Positions 34,866-43,861 of a DNA stretch of 64,000 nt are shown here, in pieces; within the stretch, counting starts at the first letter, position 1, and each line of letters begins with the position of its first letter. The notes beneath the pieces are model-generated. The model searched no databases. It was not told where the DNA came from and saw only the letters and a program-made list of their open reading frames with translations. The position numbers and the translations under genes were made by a program. This DNA is from an uncultured Kordia sp. (GTDB taxonomy: Bacteria > Bacteroidota > Bacteroidia > Flavobacteriales > Flavobacteriaceae), in the NCBI RefSeq assembly GCF_947489565.1, contig NZ_CANLEA010000012.1, positions 62,001-126,000 of the forward strand. The letters run 5' to 3'.

Positions 34866-35241
34866 TTTACCATTTATAAATCGTCAATTGCTATTCTTCC
34901 ATTTCATATGCTTTATGTCTTCCTTTAGTAGTATTAATTTTAAAAACATATACTCATGAAAAAAAGAATTTTAGTTCGTTACATCTGAACAAAAAATTAG
35001 TCTCTAAATTGAATTTCAATACATTAGTAGGAGGCGCTGAAGGGAATACTAGTATTATAGATAATAGCTGTCAAACATGCCTTAATATAAACACTTGTGC
35101 AACTTGTGCATCTGTTTGTGGAGACCTTTGTACTTCTGATGATGCTAGATGTCCAAAACCAGAACCGCCAATTAGAAACGGGGCTAGCTATCCGTCTGAA
35201 GAAGGTTCTATTTAAAAAGAATACTGCGATCTTCGGATCGC
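34866..35241 (+). repeat. Tandem duplication unit 1 (promoter, peptide gene, terminator)
   Basis: The unit from TTTACCATTTATAAATCG to the hairpin is repeated at 35373-35741 with few changes. Unit 1 has a one-base deletion near the start of its gene; unit 2 lacks a short Cys-containing segment of the core present in unit 1. Confidence 0.75.
34956..35215 (+). pseudogene. GG-leader peptide precursor, frameshifted in the poly-A after ATG
   Basis: ATG 34956 is followed by seven As where the intact neighbour has eight, so translation from ATG stops after ten codons (MKKRILVRYI). Restoring one A gives an 86-aa precursor MKKKNFSSLHLNKKLVSKLN with a VGGAEGNTS junction and a Cys-rich core (SCQTC, TCATC, CGDLC) ending in PSEEGSI. 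The rest is intact, with no other stop, and the downstream part could start at an internal ATG (35009). So the change is recent, phase-variable, or a homopolymer sequencing error. Confidence 0.7.
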
Positions 35242-35247
35242 TTTTTT
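35226..35247 (+). terminator. Terminator after the frameshifted peptide gene
   Basis: A perfect stem GCGATC / GATCGC with a TTCG loop and six Ts; identical in plan to the one at 35722. Confidence 0.85.
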
Positions 35248-35372
35248 CTTCTTATAACAGGTTATTTGAGTAGTATATAAAAACGAGAGAACTGTAATAT
35301 ATTTTTCACTTTTAAGTATTTCGCACGTTAGTTGGAATGTCTTGTTTTTGATGTAAAAAGTTACTTTTTTTA

Positions 35373-35741
35373 TTTACCATTTATAAAGCGCCAATTGCTA
35401 TTCTTCCATTTCATATGCTTTATGCCTTCCTTTAGTAGTATTAATTTTTAAAACATATACTCATGAAAAAAAAGAATTTTAGTTCGTTGAATCTGAACAA
35501 AAAGTTAATTTCTAAATTGAATTTTAATGCAGTAGTAGGAGGCGCTGAAGGGAATACTACCGTTATAGGTAACACATGTCAAACATGTCCTAATATAGAC
35601 ACTTGTAAATCTTGTGGAGACCTTTGTACTTCTAATGATCCTGCTAGATGCCCAAAACCCAAACCGCCAATTAGGAACGGTGCTAGCTATCCGTCTGAAG
35701 AAGGTTCTATTTAAAAGAATGATGCGATCTTCGGATCGCAT
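35373..35741 (+). repeat. Tandem duplication unit 2
   Basis: The partner of 34866-35241, containing the intact peptide gene and its terminator. Confidence 0.75.
35463..35714 (+). CDS. GG-leader peptide precursor (intact copy)
   Basis: This 83-aa precursor starts ATG plus eight As (MKKKNFSSLNLNKKLISKLN). The leader ends VVGGAEGN, followed by a Thr/Asn/Cys core (TCQTCPNIDTCKSCGDLCTS) and a Pro-rich end PKPKPPIRNGASYPSEEGSI. The leader style is that of Bacteroidota class I lanthipeptide-like/natural-product precursors. It is the intact partner of the frameshifted gene upstream. No modification enzymes are close. Confidence 0.75.
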   Translation: MKKKNFSSLNLNKKLISKLNFNAVVGGAEGNTTVIGNTCQTCPNIDTCKSCGDLCTSNDPARCPKPKPPIRNGASYPSEEGSI

Positions 35742-35746
35742 TTCTT
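35722..35746 (+). terminator. Terminator after the intact peptide gene
   Basis: Stem ATGCGATC / GATCGCAT, loop TTCG, then a T-rich tail. Confidence 0.8.
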
Positions 35747-35857
35747 TTCTCAAATAACAGGTTTCTTAAGTGCTACATATAAAAATACGTCATCTGCCGA
35801 ATGTTTTCACTTTTGAGTATTTAACACTTTTGTAAAGTAATTTATAAAGTAATACTC

Positions 35858-38800
35858 ATGAAACGTTTTTTCCTCCTTTTTTTCTGTTGCAGTCTAACAT
35901 TTTCTTTTGCTCAACAAGTAAAAACGCAAAAAGATATTCTTCAAATTCCAAATACCGATTTGATAAAAGACTTTAATCTAAAAGTTAAAGGGAATATAAA
36001 ACCGGAAATTGTTATTAAATCTACGTTTATAGATGTTGGTTTTGGATTTGAAAGTAAAAGTTTCAGCTATCTAAAAAAAGATTACAGTACAAGAACACTC
36101 ACTTTTGAAGGCAACAAAGTAACTAGTAACATTAATAAATTTCAAAATGCCTTTGGAAAGCCCAATGCTTTCTATTTTTACTATTCGTATGATGAAAAAG
36201 GAATGCTAAAAAGTAGCACTAGCAAATCTTCTAATGCTGGAAAATTGGATGCTAATAATGAAATCAACGAATATAGTTTTTATAAAAATGGTCTTATCAA
36301 AGAAAGTGTATTCAAAGGATCTGGAAAAGTAGAAACTAAGAAATACACTTACAAAACCAATACCTTGTCGTATAATTTTGCCAATGGAAACACAACGTAT
36401 CATTTCAAAAATGGTTTGGTTAACAAACAAGTCACATTCAACAAAAGTGCTAACAAAACGTACACAGATTCTTATAGTTATAACGACCAAGGTTTTTTAG
36501 TATTGCAACAAAGTGAAACAAGTAAATACGCTTTCCATCACAATGAGCATAATTTAATAGAAAAAGAAGTCACAAAAAATTATACAAAACATTACAAATA
36601 CGTTTATGACAGCTATGGAAACTGGATTATCGCCTATACATTATCAACAGGAACTAAAGGATTGTATGGAAGTCGTTTTAACTTTTATTTACGAGAAATA
36701 AAATACAGCAATGGAGATATTACAGGTGGAAAAACTCCTGAAAGTCAAAATATCAAAACTGCACTTTTACAAGCTAGACAGCAATTGTATGATGAACTTA
36801 TTTTGGGTAAAAAACCATATGTAGCCAAAAAAGTACGCAATATAGACTTAGGTTTCCCAATGCATGAGATTGAAGAAGATTATGGTTTGAAGATTGGAAA
36901 AGGCAATATTATTCCTGTAAAGTTGAATAAGAAACAATACGATCAAAGAAAATCTAGAGGAAATACTGAATTTACAACCGAACTTACATTGGAAAGTGTT
37001 ACTGAGTTTGATACAAAACTTAAAAAAGTAAAAGCATCCCAAATCACCAGAAAGGTAAAAACGACTAAATATCATTATAACTATGACTCGCAAGGGCGAC
37101 TCAAGAAACATTGGACGGAAGGCGGATTGTATGGGAATCGTTTTGAAAACTATTTTTATGAAGGAGATAACGACTTTGTGCGTACTATTTCGTTTAAAGA
37201 GAATGGTCCAGCAGTTAAGGAAATCTATAAGAAAACAGCGGATGGATATGTAATCAGCGGTCAATCAAGTCAGAAAATTTTTATCGAAAATAATCTTGTT
37301 AAAAAGAAAGTTTTAGGATATAATTCTAGTGAACCTTCAGAAAGTTTGTATTCATATAACGATCAAGGAAAAGTTACGAAACTAGAAAGTGAGTATTATA
37401 TCACTGTCAAAAAATACAATTCCAAGGGAGATCTCCAATTTTCTAAAGAAACTAAAAAAAGTGATGGCAATTATACAGCATACAATTATGCTTATACATA
37501 TGATACCTATGGCAACTGGATTATTCAAATGCGTCTTTTAGATATGAGTATAGCTAGAGGAATTCCAAGCTATGGCCAACCTACATTGCGTCAAATCACC
37601 TATAGTAATGGTAAAGTGACAGGAACTACAGACATTACAAAAGTTGAGAATGATTTAGTAGCACTCCGAAAGAAAGTAAGAGCAATGGAAGCTGATTCAG
37701 GTTCAGATGCTCAAATTGCGACTTGGAAAAAGGTAAAAGAAGATAATTTCTATTTGTATATAAATAATAAACCTGTACAAAAAGCAATGTTGAGTTATAT
37801 GGGAGATCATATTTTGGCTTTCAACCAAGATAACAATCAGTTGTATAAATTAGAAAATTTTAAACAGGCAAAAATCAACAAAACTTATGCTGCAAAAAAA
37901 GTGGATGTGGAAACCACTCATGGATATTGGTTTAAAAAAACAAATGGATCAGTAGTTGTCTTTAAGAGTAATGGTGCTATCATTCAAAAAAGCAGTTTGT
38001 ATAAATATGCTCCTAATAATATTGATGTGTTTTACCAAGGAGAAAACGAACCTGAGAAAGTTGTTTTAAACAATTATAAAAATGTAAAAAATTTCACTGT
38101 TTATCCTGCCTTAGATTTCAAAACGTATGACGCAGGAGAAACCACAACTACCAATACCAATACTGTAGCCAAACGTTCAGGAACTTGCTTGCGTGGCGAT
38201 TGTGATAATGGATACGGAGAATTCAAATATGCATCTAGCGGAAAAGTAGCAAAAGGATTTTATACCAACGGACAACCAAATGGTGCTATACTCATTGAAA
38301 GTGCTAATGTAAAAGATGCTGTATTTTCTAGCTATGCAGGCTCTTTTGACAAAAATGATGCGTTTACCTATGAATATGATGGCAAAAATACGGTGTATTT
38401 CTATGACAAAAACCTAACAAAAGGGTTTGCAAACGACTCTAAAAAGAAAGAAACTTACAAACTCATATTCAAAAATAAAAAAGTTGTTTCGAAACAATTG
38501 CTTAAATATAATGGCGAAACGGGTTGTATGCTTGGAAACTGCACCAACGGTATTGGTGTATATAAATATAGTAATGGTGCTTTCTATTTTGGTACATTTA
38601 GTAATGGCAAGCGAAGCGGTTTTGGAAAAATAGATTTCAGCAATGGCACCTATTATATTGGAGAATTTAGTAATGGAGAATATAACGGACTTGGAAGTTA
38701 TACATGGTCTGAGCACAATTTTTACATGGGCGAATATTTAAATGGACAATACCACGGAAAAGGTGTGATGTATTACAATAAAACGCGCTATGATGCTGGA

Positions 38801-39259
38801 AACTGGGCGAACGGGAAGTTTCAAGGAACAACAACCACTAATACTAACAAGACAAGCTCAACTTCGAATTCGACCTCAACTTCGAATTCGACCTCAACTT
38901 CGAGTTCAAGTTCAAATTCAACCTCAAACTTCAACACTTTTTCTACTGCTGAAAAAAGCAAGGTTAATGCCTGCAATAACGACTCAGAATGTGTAGCCAA
39001 TTATTTTCATGAATTGTACAAAGTCAATAAAGATAAGTTGTCGAGTAGCGAATTAACTAAAAAAATGACTAATTATTTTCATAGTTTATATAACATAAAT
39101 CCGAAATTAGCCTATACTATTTGTTTCAAGTTGGATACGGATGTTTTCAATACGGTAAAAATTAAAACCTTACCACAAAGCGTACAAGACGATATCAAAA
39201 AGAGAGCACAGAAACTTACTGATGCGTATCAAAAACACCTAAAGTCTAAAGGATATTAA
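35858..39259 (+). CDS. Secreted protein with RHS-like YD segments and MORN repeats (1133 aa)
   Basis: The signal peptide is MKRFFLLFFCCSLTFSFAQ. The body (about 30-600) has many repeats with Y-x-YN/D-x-x-G and SYNDQGxL patterns typical of toxin-wall or cell-surface repeat proteins. Residues about 890-985 contain MORN repeats (GAFYFGTFSNGKRSGFGK, TYYIGEFSNGEYNGLG, NFYMGEYLNGQYHGKG). A Ser/Thr/Asn linker encoded by an 18-bp tandem repeat follows, then a helical tail with two FHELY/FHSLY segments. It is likely extracytoplasmic. The neighbouring gene is convergent, ending 3 bases apart. The function is not known. Confidence 0.8.
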   Translation: MKRFFLLFFCCSLTFSFAQQVKTQKDILQIPNTDLIKDFNLKVKGNIKPEIVIKSTFIDVGFGFESKSFSYLKKDYSTRTLTFEGNKVTSNINKFQNAFGKPNAFYFYYSYDEKGMLKSSTSKSSNAGKLDANNEINEYSFYKNGLIKESVFKGSGKVETKKYTYKTNTLSYNFANGNTTYHFKNGLVNKQVTFNKSANKTYTDSYSYNDQGFLVLQQSETSKYAFHHNEHNLIEKEVTKNYTKHYKYVYDSYGNWIIAYTLSTGTKGLYGSRFNFYLREIKYSNGDITGGKTPESQNIKTALLQARQQLYDELILGKKPYVAKKVRNIDLGFPMHEIEEDYGLKIGKGNIIPVKLNKKQYDQRKSRGNTEFTTELTLESVTEFDTKLKKVKASQITRKVKTTKYHYNYDSQGRLKKHWTEGGLYGNRFENYFYEGDNDFVRTISFKENGPAVKEIYKKTADGYVISGQSSQKIFIENNLVKKKVLGYNSSEPSESLYSYNDQGKVTKLESEYYITVKKYNSKGDLQFSKETKKSDGNYTAYNYAYTYDTYGNWIIQMRLLDMSIARGIPSYGQPTLRQITYSNGKVTGTTDITKVENDLVALRKKVRAMEADSGSDAQIATWKKVKEDNFYLYINNKPVQKAMLSYMGDHILAFNQDNNQLYKLENFKQAKINKTYAAKKVDVETTHGYWFKKTNGSVVVFKSNGAIIQKSSLYKYAPNNIDVFYQGENEPEKVVLNNYKNVKNFTVYPALDFKTYDAGETTTTNTNTVAKRSGTCLRGDCDNGYGEFKYASSGKVAKGFYTNGQPNGAILIESANVKDAVFSSYAGSFDKNDAFTYEYDGKNTVYFYDKNLTKGFANDSKKKETYKLIFKNKKVVSKQLLKYNGETGCMLGNCTNGIGVYKYSNGAFYFGTFSNGKRSGFGKIDFSNGTYYIGEFSNGEYNGLGSYTWSEHNFYMGEYLNGQYHGKGVMYYNKTRYDAGNWANGKFQGTTTTNTNKTSSTSNSTSTSNSTSTSSSSSNSTSNFNTFSTAEKSKVNACNNDSECVANYFHELYKVNKDKLSSSELTKKMTNYFHSLYNINPKLAYTICFKLDTDVFNTVKIKTLPQSVQDDIKKRAQKLTDAYQKHLKSKGY
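38858..38930 (+). repeat. Tandem repeat in the Ser/Thr linker
   Basis: TCAACTTCGAATTCGACC occurs twice exactly (38858-38875, 38876-38893) and then in degenerate form. In frame it encodes STSNST units, so repeat-number changes would keep the frame. Confidence 0.8.
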
Positions 39260-39261
39260 TT

Positions 39262-39714
39262 TTACAAATGTTTCTCAAAACACACACTTTCCGACGCGCC
39301 AATATAGGGTTCGTAATTTGGAATGCGTTGATACTTATTTTTCTCGTAAAAACGAATGGCTTCAGGCAACATTGTTCCAGTTTCCAGTACACAACTTGAG
39401 TTTCCTAATTCTTTTGCCCAAGTTTCGAGTTCGGTTAAAATAGTGATGCCTAAGTTTTTCCCTTGAAGTTTCTGACTTACATACATACGCTTGACCTCAA
39501 CCGTATTTTCGTTGAATTGCTTAATTGCGCCACAACCAATAGGTTCGTCATTTAAATACAATACAATGGTATGATGTAACGCTTCCAAACCATTGAATTG
39601 ACTGTAAAATTCGTCACTTTCACCATTTCGGATGCTTAGAAATGCATCGAGTTCTTTGACCAAGTTTATAAAGTCTTGATTTTTGGAATTGGTTCTTTTG
39701 GTTTTCAGGTTCAC
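39262..39714 (-). CDS. GNAT-family N-acetyltransferase
   Basis: The 150-aa cytosolic enzyme is complete for a GNAT domain: GCGAIKQFNENTVEVKRMYV is strands 3-4, and QGKNLGITILTELE is the acetyl-CoA-binding (Q/R-x-x-G-x-G/A-like) loop and helix. FYEKNKYQRIPNYEPY closes the fold. The acceptor substrate is unknown. It converges with the MORN gene (3-base gap). Confidence 0.88.
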   Translation of the reverse strand: MNLKTKRTNSKNQDFINLVKELDAFLSIRNGESDEFYSQFNGLEALHHTIVLYLNDEPIGCGAIKQFNENTVEVKRMYVSQKLQGKNLGITILTELETWAKELGNSSCVLETGTMLPEAIRFYEKNKYQRIPNYEPYIGASESVCFEKHL

Positions 39715-40119
39715 TTTTTTGTTTTTCTTATTGATTTGTCTTTTTGTTGATTTGTTTGTGTTGAGTTTGTCGAAGTATTGATTTGTTATTTGAATCGTCT
39801 TTGCAAGCGTTTTGAAAAAACGTGTAGTAATCTATTTCTTAGAAGCAGATTATTTCGTCGCAACTCCTCGTAATGACGTATCGAAATACAACTTTTACAT
39901 TTAAAATTTAGCATTTTACATTTATAATTTCATAGTACTTCTCGATACAATTTTTCTTCATTTTATTCCGAAAAACCACTCGAAGTGACGCTAAGAATAT
40001 CAAAGCACTAAGAACAAACCAATACCAAAATACCAAAAGCGCAGCGTGTCTAAAATTCTAAAAGCAAAGCGCGTCTAACAGGCAAAGCCGTATCTAAAAA
40101 TCTAAGAAGTCTAACAAAT
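39715..40119. other. Intergenic gap with degenerate repeats
   Basis: No gene is seen. It contains a T-rich stretch with repeats of TTGATTTGT (39729-39792), the inverted interspersed repeat at 39935-39990, and a series of TCTAAAATTCTAAAAGC-like units (40050-40115) resembling the CTAAGACC-type runs near 14.6 kb. Confidence 0.5.
39935..39990. repeat. Interspersed repeat, copy B (inverted)
   Basis: GTACTTCTCGATACAATTTT ... CCACTCGAAGTGACG is the reverse complement of the copy at 33391-33444 with a few differences. Confidence 0.65.
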
Positions 40120-42303
40120 CTATCTCGTAAACAACAACTCTCTATATTTAACCAGTGGCCACACATTGTCATCCACTAGCAATTCTAATTTATCACAGTG
40201 ATAACGAATTTCTTCAAAATATGGTTTTACTTTATTGCAATAAGATTCCGCAGCTTTTTGTCCGCTGAGTTTGTTTGCTTTTTTACGCTCTTCAATCATT
40301 TCATTTACTTTGGAATTGATTCCTGCAATATGTCCCGAAATTTTCTCTATCAAATCAATTTGTTCCGCAGCTAGTTTTTTAAAGTCTTTTCCGAAAATCT
40401 CTTTCAGTCCGCTTACATTTTCAATCAAGGTATTTTGATAGCCAATTGCAGTCGGAATCACATGATTACGGGCAATATCTCCCAACACTCTACTTTCTAT
40501 TTGAATGCGTAAAATATATTCTTCTAATTCTATTTCATGACGTGCTTCTACTTCTACCTTGCTCATCACGTTCATTTCTTCATACAAGTCAACTACTTTT
40601 TTAGAAACTTGTGCTTTCAAAGCTTCAGGCGTAGTTTTGTTGTTGCTTAAACCGCGTTTGGCTGCTTCTTTTTCCCAAGCTTCTCCATAACCGTTACCTT
40701 CAAAACGTATCTTCTTGGAGTCTTTTATATATTCTCGTAAAATATTAAAAACGGCTTCATCTTTCTTTAATCCTTTTTCATCTACCAACGCATCTACCTC
40801 AACTTTAAAATCTTTTAATTGCTTCGCGATAATAGTATTTAATACGGTCATTGGACCTGCACAGTTTGACCACGAACCTACAGCGCGTAATTCAAATTTA
40901 TTTCCTGTGAAAGCAAATGGTGATGTTCTGTTTCTATCTGTATTGTCTAATAAAATCTCTGGAATTTTACCAACTATATTGAGTTTTAAGTCTGTTTTTT
41001 CTTGTGGCGATAATTTCCCTTTCGTTACATTTTCCAATTCATCCAATACTGCCGATAATTGCGAACCTATAAATACCGAAATAATGGCTGGCGGTGCTTC
41101 ATTGGCTCCTAAACGATGATCATTACTGGCACTTGCAATCGACGCTCTAATCAATTCTTCATTATTATGAACTGCTTTGATGGTGTTTACAAAAAACGTG
41201 AGGAATTGTAAATTTTTCATTGGTGTTTTCCCCGGACTCAATAAGTTAACGCCTGTATTGGTTGCCAAAGACCAGTTGTTATGTTTTCCAGAACCATTGA
41301 TGCCTGCAAATGGTTTTTCGTGAAATAGCACTTTGAATTGATGACGTTGCGATACTTTTTCCATCACATCCATTAATAAGGAATTGTGATCTACCGCTAA
41401 ATTGGCTTCTTCGAAAATAGGCGCTAATTCGAATTGATTTGGTGCGACTTCATTATGACGTGTTTTTACGGGAATTCCAAGTAACATGCATTCGTTTTCC
41501 AAATCGCGCATAAAATTCATGACTCTATTCGGAATAGATCCAAAATAATGATCATCTAATTGTTGTCCCTTTGCAGGAGAATGTCCTAATAAGGTTCTTC
41601 CCGTAAGGGTAATATCGGGTCTAGCTGCCGCCAAAGCCGCATCAATTAAGAAATATTCTTGCTCCCAACCTAACGAAGCATTTACTTTAGATACATTCTT
41701 ATCAAAATATTTACAAACTGCTGTGGCAGCTTGGTCTACTGCTTGCAAAGCTCGTAATAAAGGGGCTTTGTTGTCCAATGCTTCTCCGGTATACGCTACA
41801 AATACTGTGGGAATACACAAAGTTGTACCATATATAAAAGCAGGCGATGTTGGATCCCAAGCGGTATATCCACGTGCTTCAAATGTATTTCGAATTCCTC
41901 CATTAGGAAAACTTGATGCATCAGGTTCTTGCTGTACCAATTGTCCACCTCCAAATTTTTCCATGGCACGACCACTTCCGATCGTTTCAAAAAAGGCATC
42001 ATGTTTTTCTGCAGTGGCACCTGTTAAAGGTTGAAACCAATGTGTATAATGTGTCGCTCCTTTACTAATGGCCCATTCTTTCATTCCTGTAGAAATGTGA
42101 TCGGCAATCTTTCTATCGATTTTAGTTCCAAACTCAATAGCATTCATGACACTTTGATACGCACCTTTCGTGAGATGTTGCAACATGGCATGTTCGTTAA
42201 AAACATTTTGTCCAAATATTTCTGAACGACGTCCTTTTTCTTGAATTTCAACAGGTTTTCTGTTTAATGTTTCCTTTAAAGCATCAAATCTGAGTGTAGA
42301 CAT
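40120..42303 (-). CDS. glnN: Glutamine synthetase type III
   Basis: The 727-aa GSIII makes glutamine from glutamate, ammonia and ATP. Motifs: EKFGGGQLVQQEPDASSFPN near 110, LGWEQEYFLID near 215, KHNNWSLATNTG near 343 and NRTSPFAFTGNKFELRAVGS near 456-475 (the catalytic/ATP block). Length fits the GSIII family common in Bacteroidota, as a large homododecamer. It is divergent from the GSII gene, with 189 bases between them. A TATATTTG element lies 15 bases upstream. Confidence 0.93.
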   Translation of the reverse strand: MSTLRFDALKETLNRKPVEIQEKGRRSEIFGQNVFNEHAMLQHLTKGAYQSVMNAIEFGTKIDRKIADHISTGMKEWAISKGATHYTHWFQPLTGATAEKHDAFFETIGSGRAMEKFGGGQLVQQEPDASSFPNGGIRNTFEARGYTAWDPTSPAFIYGTTLCIPTVFVAYTGEALDNKAPLLRALQAVDQAATAVCKYFDKNVSKVNASLGWEQEYFLIDAALAAARPDITLTGRTLLGHSPAKGQQLDDHYFGSIPNRVMNFMRDLENECMLLGIPVKTRHNEVAPNQFELAPIFEEANLAVDHNSLLMDVMEKVSQRHQFKVLFHEKPFAGINGSGKHNNWSLATNTGVNLLSPGKTPMKNLQFLTFFVNTIKAVHNNEELIRASIASASNDHRLGANEAPPAIISVFIGSQLSAVLDELENVTKGKLSPQEKTDLKLNIVGKIPEILLDNTDRNRTSPFAFTGNKFELRAVGSWSNCAGPMTVLNTIIAKQLKDFKVEVDALVDEKGLKKDEAVFNILREYIKDSKKIRFEGNGYGEAWEKEAAKRGLSNNKTTPEALKAQVSKKVVDLYEEMNVMSKVEVEARHEIELEEYILRIQIESRVLGDIARNHVIPTAIGYQNTLIENVSGLKEIFGKDFKKLAAEQIDLIEKISGHIAGINSKVNEMIEERKKANKLSGQKAAESYCNKVKPYFEEIRYHCDKLELLVDDNVWPLVKYRELLFTR

Positions 42304-42317
42304 ATCTTATTTTTTTA

Positions 42318-42325
42318 CAAATATA
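42318..42325 (-). promoter_or_regulatory. Bacteroidota -7 element (TATATTTG) of glnN
   Basis: A minus-strand TAnnTTTG match 15 bases before the glnN start; a TTTG lies 24 bases further upstream at 42350-42353. Confidence 0.65.
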
Positions 42326-42451
42326 TCAATTTTGACGCATTTTTTATATCAAATTTTATTTACCCCTAAAAAAATAGGGGCTGTTAATAAGTATTTAATA
42401 ATTTACATAAACTTAACCTTGCTTTTTGATAGGTTGTTTTCAAATTTCAAT

Positions 42452-42459
42452 TATATTTG
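42452..42459 (+). promoter_or_regulatory. Bacteroidota -7 element (TATATTTG) of the GSII gene
   Basis: TATATTTG lies 33 bases before ATG 42493, with TTTG at 42425-42428 (23-base spacing). This is one of the best promoter matches in the window. Confidence 0.75.
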
Positions 42460-42492
42460 CCTTCGAATTTATTAATGTGAATTTCAATTACT

Positions 42493-43512
42493 ATGAGCAA
42501 ATCTAAATTAGAGTACATCTGGTTGGATGGATATTTTCCAACGCAAAATATGAGAAGTAAGACTAAAGTCGAAGAAGATTTTAGTGGAAAATTAGAAGAT
42601 TGTCCAATTTGGTCTTTCGATGGTTCATCTACAAGACAAGCAGAAGGTGGATCTTCAGATTGTTTATTAAAGCCTGTAGCTATTTATCCTGATCCTGCAA
42701 GAAGAGATGGATATTTAGTAATGACAGAAGTTTTAAATGCTGATGGTACGCCACACGTATCTAACGGTAGAGCAACGATTGAAGATGAAGACAACGATTT
42801 CTGGTTTGGATTTGAGCAAGAGTATTTCATTATGGATACAAAAACTCAATTGCCTTTAGGTTTCCCTATTGGTGGTTATCCTGCTCCACAAGGTATGTAC
42901 TACTGTTCTGTTGGTGGAAAAAACACACACGGAAGAGATTTAGTAGAAGAGCATGCTGATTTATGTATTGATGCTGGATTGAATTTTGAAGGAATTAACC
43001 AAGAGGTTGCTTCTGGACAATGGGAATTTCAATTGTTTGCAAAAGGTGCTAAGAAAGCTGGAGACGAAATTTGGGTTGCACGTTATTTATTAGATCGTTT
43101 AACAGAAAAGTACGGATACTATATTGAATATCACCCTAAGCCATTAGGAAAAGATATGGACTGGAATGGTTCTGGTATGCACGCAAACTTCTCTAACACT
43201 ACGTTGAGAACTTGTGGAAGTCAAGAAGTATATGAAAAAATCTGTGAAGCATTTAGACCTGTGGTAAAAGAGCATATTGCTGTATACGGTGAGTTTAACG
43301 ACCAACGTTTGACAGGAGATCACGAAACAGCTTCTATCAATGACTTTAGCTATGGTATTTCTGACCGTGGAGCTTCTATCCGTATTCCTATTATTACAGT
43401 AGAAAAAGGATGGAAAGGTTGGTTAGAAGATAGAAGACCAGCTTCTAATGGTGATCCTTATAAGATTGCTGGAAGAATTATTAAGACTGTAAAATCTGCT
43501 GATATTAGTTAG
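42493..43512 (+). CDS. Glutamine synthetase type II (eukaryote-like)
   Basis: The 339-aa GSII has the short eukaryote-type layout: CPIWSFDGSSTRQAEGGSSD near 35-54, FGFEQEYFIMDT near 103, WNGSGMHANFS near 218 (ATP/glutamate site) and NDQRLTGDHETASINDFSYG near 272-291, then RIPI. It acts in the cytosol and is smaller than GSI (about 450) or GSIII (about 700). Divergent from GSIII, so two unrelated GS types share a regulatory region. A terminator follows. Confidence 0.93.
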   Translation: MSKSKLEYIWLDGYFPTQNMRSKTKVEEDFSGKLEDCPIWSFDGSSTRQAEGGSSDCLLKPVAIYPDPARRDGYLVMTEVLNADGTPHVSNGRATIEDEDNDFWFGFEQEYFIMDTKTQLPLGFPIGGYPAPQGMYYCSVGGKNTHGRDLVEEHADLCIDAGLNFEGINQEVASGQWEFQLFAKGAKKAGDEIWVARYLLDRLTEKYGYYIEYHPKPLGKDMDWNGSGMHANFSNTTLRTCGSQEVYEKICEAFRPVVKEHIAVYGEFNDQRLTGDHETASINDFSYGISDRGASIRIPIITVEKGWKGWLEDRRPASNGDPYKIAGRIIKTVKSADIS

Positions 43513-43533
43513 TTTGGATTTTAAAATATATAA

Positions 43534-43565
43534 AAAGAGCTTACGTTTTGTAAGCTCTTTTTTTG
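43534..43565 (+). terminator. Terminator of the GSII gene
   Basis: An 11-bp stem (AAAGAGCTTAC / GTAAGCTCTTT) with a 5-nt loop, then a run of Ts. Confidence 0.85.
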
Positions 43566-43575
43566 TTTTATGTTC

Positions 43576-43740
43576 TTATGAGTGGTAATCTTCTAGGATA
43601 CACGCATGTTTGTCTACCGTTTTTGGGTCAGGACTTTTACTATATGGCTTTCCGTTAATTCCTCCATTTACATTTTTAAAATTTACGTTTGAGATTACTT
43701 TTTTGTGGAGTTTTAAGATACTTAGATTTCGTTTTTTCAT
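43576..43740 (-). CDS. Small GG-leader peptide precursor
   Basis: This 54-aa peptide starts MKKRNLSILKLHKKVISNVN. After VNGG the core is short and has one Cys (INGKPYSKSPDP ... HACILEDYHS). The leader belongs to the group seen at 11.4, 16-17 and 35 kb. It lies convergent to the GSII gene and downstream of the frameshifted gene at 43862. A hairpin terminator separates the two. Confidence 0.65.
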   Translation of the reverse strand: MKKRNLSILKLHKKVISNVNFKNVNGGINGKPYSKSPDPKTVDKHACILEDYHS

Positions 43741-43807
43741 TATATATAAATTTTATGTTTTATATCTATATGGGGCAAAAACAAAAATTCATTACCCAAT
43801 ACATCAT

Positions 43808-43830
43808 AAAAAAAGCGAACCGAAGTTCGC
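43808..43830 (-). terminator. Terminator of the upstream (frameshifted) peptide gene
   Basis: Stem GCGAAC / GTTCGC with a 4-nt loop and a T-run on the minus strand; same plan as at 11399-11421. Confidence 0.75.
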
Positions 43831-43861
43831 TTCAAAGTATGCAATATTGGGCTTCTATTTT

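Noticed and set aside
42493-43512. GSII as a contaminant or recent eukaryotic transfer
   Set aside because: Codon style and promoter match the neighbours; nothing in the DNA points to recent transfer.
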